Positions 57,001 to 64,000 of a DNA stretch of 64,000 nucleotides are shown here, in pieces. The translations under genes and the position numbers were made by a program. Every line of letters begins with the position of its first letter. Within the stretch, counting starts at the first letter, position 1. The stretch is from Branchiostoma belcheri. Its lineage: Eukaryota; Chordata; Leptocardii; Amphioxiformes; Branchiostomatidae. Where the stretch lies: assembly GCF_001625305.1 (NCBI RefSeq), contig NW_017802380.1, forward strand, positions 3,580,086 through 3,644,085, in the 5' to 3' direction. The notes beneath the pieces are model-generated. The model ran no database searches. It was given only the letters and a program-made list of their open reading frames with translations, and was not told where the DNA came from.

Positions 57001-58742
57001 AAAAAAAGCCAATTCGTAATCAATTCCGACCAAATCCATCCTATATTACATAGTTACCTCGGATCTGCATGTGTGGCTAGGCAGAACGCCCGGGTGTTGC
57101 TGACGACAGTCGCGAGGTTTTTGTAGCCGTGGACGCCGAGGATGGAGGTCCTCATGATGGCTCCGTTCGGCGCCGAGGTCCCGCCGGCCTTCTGCCAAAC
57201 CTGCAGGGCTGCCTGGGGCACAAAAAGGGGAGCAAGGTGGTCCTGTGGTTAGCCTTGTCTTCATGACTCACTTGTGGTGGTTAGGATTGTTCAATCTCTG
57301 GCAAGCCCTAGTGTTGTGTTGTGAAAGACACTTTGCACCTATTTTTTCCACTTGATTCCTAGCAGGTACCGATACAATTTATCAGTCCACCGAGAGATTT
57401 GATAGAGACGCTTTAAGTAAAAATAAACATTATTGCAAGTGTGTCTCGAAATTGTGACTTACGTAGTGCGGTTCCTGTGCAAAATTCTTCTGTCTCAGGA
57501 CCCTCTGGGTTGTTTGCTCCAAGACACAGCCGCTCTTGTCACCCAGTTCGGGAAACCCCTCCACCGACCACCGGTACAGCCGATGGGCGAAATCACAGAC
57601 GGTAGACTTGTCCACCTGTAACAGGAGGATGTTGATCCTTTTCGGATGATGTTATAGGCACACAACGATTTCAGGGCAGTAACACTGGATTTTCAAAGTC
57701 AACAGTTTTCTGGTCATTTTTTAAAATGCAGGGCGTTGAATCAAGGAGGTTAAAATCAATTAAAGTTGAAATCATTAAAGCTCCTTGGTTGAATCAACCC
57801 TACCCCATAGCATTCTGATATCTGTGAGGCAACGGCATACAGACACTAAGGCAGAGGAAAGGAGACAGAAAAAGGATTCATTGCTTTGACAACTCACCTT
57901 TCCCCCAGAACTGGCGAGTGTTTGCATGATGAGGATCATCTGATCGCTGTCGTCTGTCCAGTCTCCGACCGCCCAGTTGTCCCTGTGTCCGTCCTGCACC
58001 TTCATGTGGTACTCCAGGGGGTGGGGGTAGGCCTGGAGGGGACGGTCGTGTTAGGGTCATCTCCAAGCAGATCTTTCGGTGGATGCAAAGACTATCAAAT
58101 TGGCCAGGCTGTATCCATTGGCCAGACAGTATCCAATACTTTGCCGATGGGGGTCGCGACAGAAAAAACGGAGCATGTGATAGATAGGCCACTTTCTTCT
58201 GGGATAGTAGTGTCAGGGTACGGACCACTATGTTCCCAGATTACTACTACTTTATGTGGAAGTTTGCTTTGCTTTCCATCTTTGTTTTGAGATTTTGTGC
58301 TAAAATCGTGTGTTTGACCTTAGACCTTTATACCACCTATTAACGTCAAGTGTTTTATCGTTTGTCGTAGCGCCGTGGACTCTTGAACTTTGGTCGCTTT
58401 CAGCAATCAGCGTTGTCCAATTCTTACAGAAATATTTTGACTTTGACCCAAACCTGTATTGTCGACCAAAACGATTTATATTTAACTGAGCGTTTAAAAC
58501 TGCCCACGAAAAACCATACAATTTCAATTTGTATTCTTTGTCATTGGTGAGGTCAAAATTACAAATCGTTGCTCGCTACTGTGTCTTGTACTTTTTTTAG
58601 ATGTTGTTCAATAGAATCAAATTCTTACCTGTGCTGCCTGGTTTCTAGTCATAAACTCGGTCAGCAGCCCGACGGCGTCCCCGATGCACTGCCCGTAGAT
58701 AGTCCCGTAAAGTCGGTCCCTCGCCCCGGCCGCCGCCGCCAT
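54097..58742 (-). CDS. ADP-ribosylglycohydrolase-like pseudoenzyme with long disordered tail (ARH-B)
   Basis: Eight coding exons (-): 58742-58629, 58032-57898, 57615-57463, 57212-57058, 56737-56605, 56366-56208, 55674-55544, 55246-54097; 2130 nt = 709 aa. Exons 3, 4 and 6 have exactly the lengths of the ARH-A exons (153, 155, 159) and the phases are the same, so this is a clear paralogue. GQCIGDAVGLLTE (E29) and GDWTDDSDQ (D65, D66) are kept, but the second metal motif reads GGSAATNSAVAGALLG: both aspartates (ARH-A D303, D305) are Ser286 and Ala288. The enzyme is therefore predicted inactive or altered. Residues about 327-709 form a disordered Arg/Ser/Pro-rich tail (RRARSDDVYV, SRSVSPARH-like stretches) encoded almost entirely by the last exon. 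Tail function unknown. Confidence 0.88.
55805..55997. mobile_element. 193-bp hairpin MITE with TACTCTCCAAGCAGAG ends
   Basis: Long complementary arms (left to about 55890, right from about 55913). Perfect 9-bp direct repeats CTACCGTTT at 55796-55804 and 55998-56006. In ARH-B intron 6. Confidence 0.88.
57743..57786. mobile_element. 44-bp hairpin micro-element
   Basis: AAGGAGGTTAAAATC and an imperfect complement ending AGCTCCTT; flanking direct repeat GTTGAATC (8 bp, perfect) at 57735-57742 and 57788-57795. Its ends match the element at 52556. In ARH-B intron 2. Confidence 0.55.
58056..58145. repeat. Partial copy of the TAATCTCCAAG hairpin repeat
   Basis: TCATCTCCAAGCAGATC followed by ACTATCAAATTGGCCAGGC and CAGTATCCA, in the same order as 3317-3457. 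The right arm is not recognisable. Confidence 0.5.
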
Positions 58743-61700
58743 GGTGCCTGCTACCCAGTCTAACACCGCGCTACTGTACGTACATGTCACAGGGGTGAAG
58801 AACGGCGGCTGTTTCCATAGCAACGCTTCATTAATGATTGACGTATCTATAGCACGGTTTATATGTTACCGTACTTTCGCCTGTTTATTATGTTTGTCAA
58901 AGGCTGGATGGGCAAACTGGGGGACAACGATTAACAAACCGGTGGGACAAGTCGGGGATTGTAAACGATTGTACAGTCGCAAACCGTGCGCAAACCTAGG
59001 TCGACAAATAAACACATAAAAGAAACAGTAGATATCCCAAAATTTCAGCTATTTTGTTGTACATAGAACTTGGATACTATAAAATGGTACGGAAATAGCA
59101 CCGTAGTTAAGTTGTTTGCCCAGTCACAAGAGAAGCTTGTGATTTTAGGAACTCAGTACACATTTCAAGAAATAGACCATTTGGATTGCGTGTACATGTA
59201 GAACAAGAATGCATATACTATGTAGAGAGGGCCTTTGCTGACTTTCAGCAGTTTGTTGTTTTGCGTACTAATCACTTACAGTTTCACTTACAGCTTCAAC
59301 GTAAGTTACACTTGTAAACTCAGAATGGCATACCGTGTCTTACCTGAAATGACATTCCTGGCGTTGAGCAACTGAATTCTCATAACACGGCCTTCTACAT
59401 TGTAATTAACATGAATGTAGGTAAAGATACATGTCCCATACAGTCACAGAAAATCGTGGAGAAACCGTCAGCACAGATTACATTTGCGACGTTATATCGT
59501 CTGCAGATGTCAATCATGCATTTTAACGTGCACGAACCCAACCTGGATAGTTGTAGTGTTTCCAGGTGCTGACCAATGGGGTTATCGTGTGCGTGTCACG
59601 TGACAGACCAATGCCCCAGGGCGTTTCAGCTTGTCAAATGGAAGTATTAGTGTTAATCTGCCTCCTTTGTGTAACTTGTGGCAAACACTTTTAAGTTGCT
59701 GGGCGGCTATATCTTGTGCCAATGTTTTGTACAGTCATTGTATACCATTTTTTTTGCACAATCAAACAATGTGTATTTTGTAATACCAAGCGACCTGATC
59801 TGCATAAGGCCATTTGAGTACTTTTTGGTGGTCCCTTCTATAAGTAAGATTTTCATTGTAAAGAATCAGTCAAAGATATCAACAATACTATTAATGCTTT
59901 TAGATACAATTTAATTAATCCATTTTCCATGACACTTATGCCAAGTACATACACGATAAACAAAAGCAGAATTAATTGCAAAAATTGCTACTACAATTTG
60001 TAATACATGTAGTAAAAGCTCTAAATCTAATAAGCTTTTTCTGTCAGAATCTTTTTTTTCTGTCACAGGCTGTCCTTTGATATTCTTGCAATTATCAGTC
60101 GACCCTCTACAATTAAATCTGTACACTTTCGAAAGGAGTTCCATTCTTGCAATACTGTACAATAGCAGACTGTACTCTACCATTCTATTTTCCTCTTGAG
60201 TCATTCATTCATTCTATAATTCCAAACCAGTTGTGCATTTAGTACATTTGGTACCATCAAACCAGTTCAGAACTCTACACGTCTATAATCTTCCTTCAAA
60301 ATACACCTCTTTCCTTGTAAAAAAATATCCTAATCTTTCTAAGGTTGCACTTGACAATGAGGCAATTCTGACTTAGACCTCAAAACAGTTTCCTTGTGTA
60401 TCTCACTACCTGGATGCCTACCCTTCATCAACCTAACACTTCACATCACTAGACCAATCCCTTCCAAAAACTACATAGTGGAGCTCTTCAAAGAGAGAGA
60501 AAAATTTGGTCAAGTCATTCTTGAAACAGGAAACAAAATTTTGCACAATTTTTCTGACATCTTATACATGTACTGGTGATCTCACTCGAACAACTTGTGG
60601 AATGTACAATAAGCAGGTTCAGGGTTTCAACGGCGCATGAATGACACAATGTCTTGTGGGTAATATGTCAAATTTGAAGCCCCCTGAGACATAAACAATA
60701 CCTGTCTGGACATGTACCTCTGAAGACCTTGTCATACATTGTATCTGCTACAATCGTTGTGCAAGAAAGTTTGACTTCCACATGTATCCACATGTTTTAT
60801 CTCTCAGGGGTATTAAACTCTAATGTTGCCTACAGTACACTTCCCATGTGCAGCTTAAACCCACGAAGCAGCTTATTCTGAATTACTCAGCATTCTTATA
60901 AGAACACATTCTACATTGGTACAATTACACTTGGTGTAACTACACATTAAAATGATATCTGCATTTTACCCTATGGGTTACAACAAACATGGTACATTTA
61001 ACAGCATTTCAAATCACATTTGCCTCATATTTTTCTACACTTTGTAATCATTCAATTAAAGCTGTGAGTGATCTTCAGGGATGAACAATTTGTGTTGTTT
61101 TCTTTGGCTACGATTCCTGATAAAAACTAACATAGCCAACGTGTGCATGTATGAAAGCCTGGCAAAACTACACAAACAAGTATTGGTAAATCTCGCAGAA
61201 AATGATGTCCGCATAATCATTACAATATCATAGTCATGGAATGCTTCTAAAACCATTCAGTGTGTCACTTCTTTCACAGACCATCCGACACACTATGGTA
61301 GTATTCACCATATAGCACAATGTGGAGACTCTCGGTTATCATGTTCATTCTATCATTATAGATTCTGGGTTATAAATACATAAAACAGCATATTTAGTGA
61401 CAGCAAATACGTACGTTGCTCTTCTGTTACAATACACTATTTACAAGCAAGAGACTCTGCTCAGCACATGAGTGCCTTTTAGCAAACAAACGACTATTTA
61501 CCACATTTACAATTTCCAGCCTGTAGCCAAGCAAAGCAGAAAAAAAAATCAAAAACATATAAGATTGCTTCTTGTGTATAAATGAAGACTACGAGAATCT
61601 TACATTAAGTTTATGTACAGTTATTGTTATCATGAAAGTTCATCATGTTGGTAGTAATCATAGTAACATGTTGAACTTTATTCCAACACAACAAGTACAG

Positions 61701-61914
61701 AGGGATCAAATTTTCACGTGGCACGTTTGATCAATTGCTGACGTCACGTATCCATAAAGTCTCATAAGGTCACGTGTCTCTCGCGAGTTTATGTTCGGAA
61801 GTGATTGGTCATTAATTATCCTGATGAAGGCGACAGTGGTCGTTGAAAATTTGATCTCTCTGTTCTCGTTGTTTTGGGATACAGTTCTACATTTTACTGC
61901 AGTTGTTGTCGGTC
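58743..61914. other. Intergenic DNA, partly likely 3' UTR of the SFMBT gene
   Basis: 58743-58900 is the ARH-B promoter side. 59000-61914 is AT-rich with no supported exon on either strand and no RNA gene recognised; the part adjoining 61914 must contain the 3' UTR of the minus-strand SFMBT gene. I could not place its end. Confidence 0.5.
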
Positions 61915-63983
61915 CTACTTGGCAAACTGCTCATAGAAAGCTATCTTGACCCGCTCGATGTGGTGGCAGAGCTTGATGGCTGGCCCCAGCTTCAGCTCCA
62001 TACACTCCTGTACTGTGGGGAGGGTCAGTAGTAGCAGAGCCTGGCCGTCTATTTCCTAAAAAAACAAAAAAAAAAAAACATATCAGAACAGCTAATTAGA
62101 CATGAAGACAAGAAGAAGCAGGAAAAATGTTTTCCTCCTACATAATTCAGGCAATCATCGGAAAATATCTCAGATTTTGTTGTTGGTCATGCTTGTATCA
62201 AAGGGTACAGAAAAAAGACTTGCCTGCTCAAGGAAAATCTTGGCCAGTGGGGCACAGTCGGTGTCCTTGATGAACTTGACCACTTCAATGACTGACCAGT
62301 AAAGCGGGTTACTGTCCAGCCTCAACTTATCCTCCTCCTGAGATGTCTGTGATAAAAAGGACAACATCAACTACTCAGTTTACATCCTAACTAGAAAGGC
62401 AACATTTGCAAAGCGAAGGCATAATCTTTACCATCATTTGTCCCCCTAGCCCAACAAACTACTGTTCTGTTTATTCTTACTCAAACACATATCTATGGCC
62501 CCTCCAGTTGTCCTGCAAGTTGCTACGTAATGTACTCAACACCATCCATCCATGCACTTATTCCAGACGCCCACCTGTGCAGTTGGCGAGGCTGCTGGTT
62601 TGACTGGGCGGGGTGGGGCGATGTAGGGCTCGTAGGTGGAGCGCGGGGGCGCAGTCTGCCGTCTGGTGCGCTCGTGTATCAGGAGCTTCGGCAGCTTGAA
62701 CTCCTTCTCCTTCCGCTCCTGGCGGACGCGCTTCACGGGCACCGGAGCCGGCCCTGGGATCTGCAGGAGGGTGGAGGGAATTATTTACCGATTTTTGGCT
62801 TCATGTTTTCTAGAAGTCAACCCTGAGACCAGACTGTAAGGTTTGAATCACTCACACCGGGAAGGACTCATACTCTTATTGTTATGTGTGGTGCCCCCTC
62901 CCCCATGAATAGGAAGAGTGACTATCATCTTCAATTGCAAAGGACTAGCAAGGTGGGATCTTTAATGTGCTCAAGGTAAGGCTTTCTCAAACTACAGGAC
63001 CTCCTGGTTTACGTCCTAAAGCCGGATGTCATCCATGTAATGAAATCAGTATTGCCTTAACTAAGAATGAAACTATCAGACTCTTTCCCACTATAACGCA
63101 CTGACGCCCCATCCCCTAGCGTTCCTCACCTGCTGTCCCTCCTCGGGGGTCGGAGATTTCGACTCTCCCGATTCGCTCCCTTCGCTCCCGTTCTGGTCCA
63201 CGCCCTCAGGCGAGTTCTGTGCTGACTCGTCCGTGGTGGCCGATCGCTTCTTCCTCTGCACGAAACACATCTTCTTCCTCTTCTTCCTTTTGCCTGGCTT
63301 CTTGGGCCCGCCCTCCAAGTTCGTGTGGCCGCCTGGCGGTCGACCCACGCGACCCTTCTTGCGCTTTCCGTAGTAGTACGCTGTGACGAGTAAATAGAAA
63401 CAATTTCTTTATCACTTGCTACAAATTTGGAAATTTTCATGGGATTTCAGTTGGCCATTTTAATTACATCATGACCATATGTTTGGTCTTTCAGGAAGTT
63501 GCAACAATTTTGTTTCTTAACTGAAATATACAGTGAACTGCTTATTCAAGTTAAATTGCATTGTCGTGAGTATAAATGGCTTTACAGCCCTTAATTACTA
63601 CAGACTTCTTACAAGGTTGACAAAGAAACATAATGCAAGACAAATTTTTATACTGTGTCTTGGTAACGGATCCTTCATTCACAGATTCACTCCCTCGTTT
63701 GCACACTTATGTATGCATGCTCACTCAATTCTCTGGTACGTACCACATACTAAGTCTTGGCCAAGCAAGCAAGCAGGCAACCCAACCCTCAATCCTCTTA
63801 TACTTACTGTACTTGGTCTTGGTGAGGATGGAGCAGTTTTCGGGGCATTCCTCGGTGACCTCCAGTGGACCAAACAGGTTGGGGCAGCACTCCAGCTTGT
63901 GGCAGATCTCCTTACAGTAGCTCTCCACCTCAGCCGACGTACGAACCATCTCCACCATCGCACGGTAGCTCTTCCCCATGTAC
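61915..63983 (-). CDS. SFMBT: SFMBT-type Polycomb protein, 3' part (SLED and SAM domains)
   Basis: Last five coding exons (-): 63983-63808, 63380-63130, 62760-62575, 62346-62224, 62055-61915; phases agree and the stop is TAG at 61917-61915. The 5' exons, with the expected MBT repeats, lie beyond the window. First exon: SLED-like domain ([42 protein letters not shown]). Next: [17 protein letters not shown], an AT-hook-like basic stretch, then [12 protein letters not shown] and an acidic Ser/Glu linker. Final two exons: C-terminal SAM domain ([42 protein letters not shown]). SFMBT proteins read methyl-lysine through MBT repeats and act in Pho-repressive or LSD1-type repressor complexes. The 62346-62224 exon ends in a GC donor. 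Confidence 0.87.
62222..62223 (-). other. Non-canonical GC splice donor in the SFMBT gene
   Basis: The junction reads CAG|GCAAGT. It matches the donor consensus at every other position, as known GC-AG introns do, and the next exon (62055) is in phase 0 and completes the SAM domain. Confidence 0.8.
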
Positions 63984-64000
63984 CTGTAACAGACAGGTTC

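Noticed and set aside
58743..61914. Searched for tRNA, rRNA or snRNA genes in this and the other gene-free stretches
   Set aside because: No cloverleaf with A/B boxes or recognisable RNA gene found by eye; a covariance-model scan would be needed to be sure.

Overview
The window reads as ordinary animal nuclear DNA: intron-rich genes with GT-AG splice sites, AATAAA signals, microsatellites, many short inverted-repeat elements and one 20-N assembly gap. The gene set (LRR-Ig receptors in tandem, a multi-exon MAGE/NSMCE3 gene, RFT1, a CYP2-type P450, DNAJC2, an SFMBT-type Polycomb protein) and the style of the small repeats suggest an invertebrate deuterostome, most likely a lancelet (Branchiostoma). 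That assignment is inference; I could not align anything. I built the gene models by hand by joining exons whose splice phases agree and whose joined proteins follow the family order.

Layout. 1-9.4 kb: two tandem copies (about 6 kb apart) of an intronless-CDS LRR-Ig-like type I membrane receptor with tyrosine motifs in its tail; the first is cut by the window edge. 9.4-13.0 kb (-): NSMCE3 in 10 coding exons. 13.5-18.6 kb (+): RFT1 in 14 coding exons, sharing a 508-bp divergent promoter with NSMCE3. 19.3-23.3 kb (-): a complete CYP2-like P450 in 8 exons. 24.7-28.1 kb (-): a C2H2 zinc-finger gene. 30.3-32.0 kb (-) and 32.4-35.6 kb (+): two unrecognised genes sharing a 396-bp divergent promoter. 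38.8-45.6 kb (-): DNAJC2 in 18 coding exons. 46.2-48.0 kb: a 1.8-kb terminal-inverted-repeat element. 48.4-52.4 kb (+) and 54.1-58.7 kb (-): two ADP-ribosylglycohydrolase (ARH) paralogues, tail to tail with matching exon structure. 61.9-64.0 kb (-): the 3' end of an SFMBT gene (SLED and SAM domains).

Most interesting points. (1) The two ARH neighbours differ at the catalytic centre: the plus-strand protein keeps the metal-binding D-x-D of the GGDxDT motif, while the minus-strand protein has Ser and Ala there and carries a tail of about 380 residues, so it looks like a pseudoenzyme beside its active sister. (2) At least eight hairpin elements of 34-214 bp have direct 8-bp flanking repeats, as expected of hAT-type MITEs, including a perfect loopless 75-bp palindrome. 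(3) The two LRR-Ig receptors differ by a 114-bp duplication of a tyrosine-containing cytoplasmic module. (4) Several introns contain degenerate partial copies of the neighbouring exon.

The genes do not form one pathway. NSMCE3 (SMC5/6 genome maintenance), SFMBT and DNAJC2 (chromatin; the latter also ribosome-bound) and RFT1 (N-glycan precursor) are housekeeping functions. The receptor pair, the P450 and the ARH pair look like lineage-expanded accessory genes.
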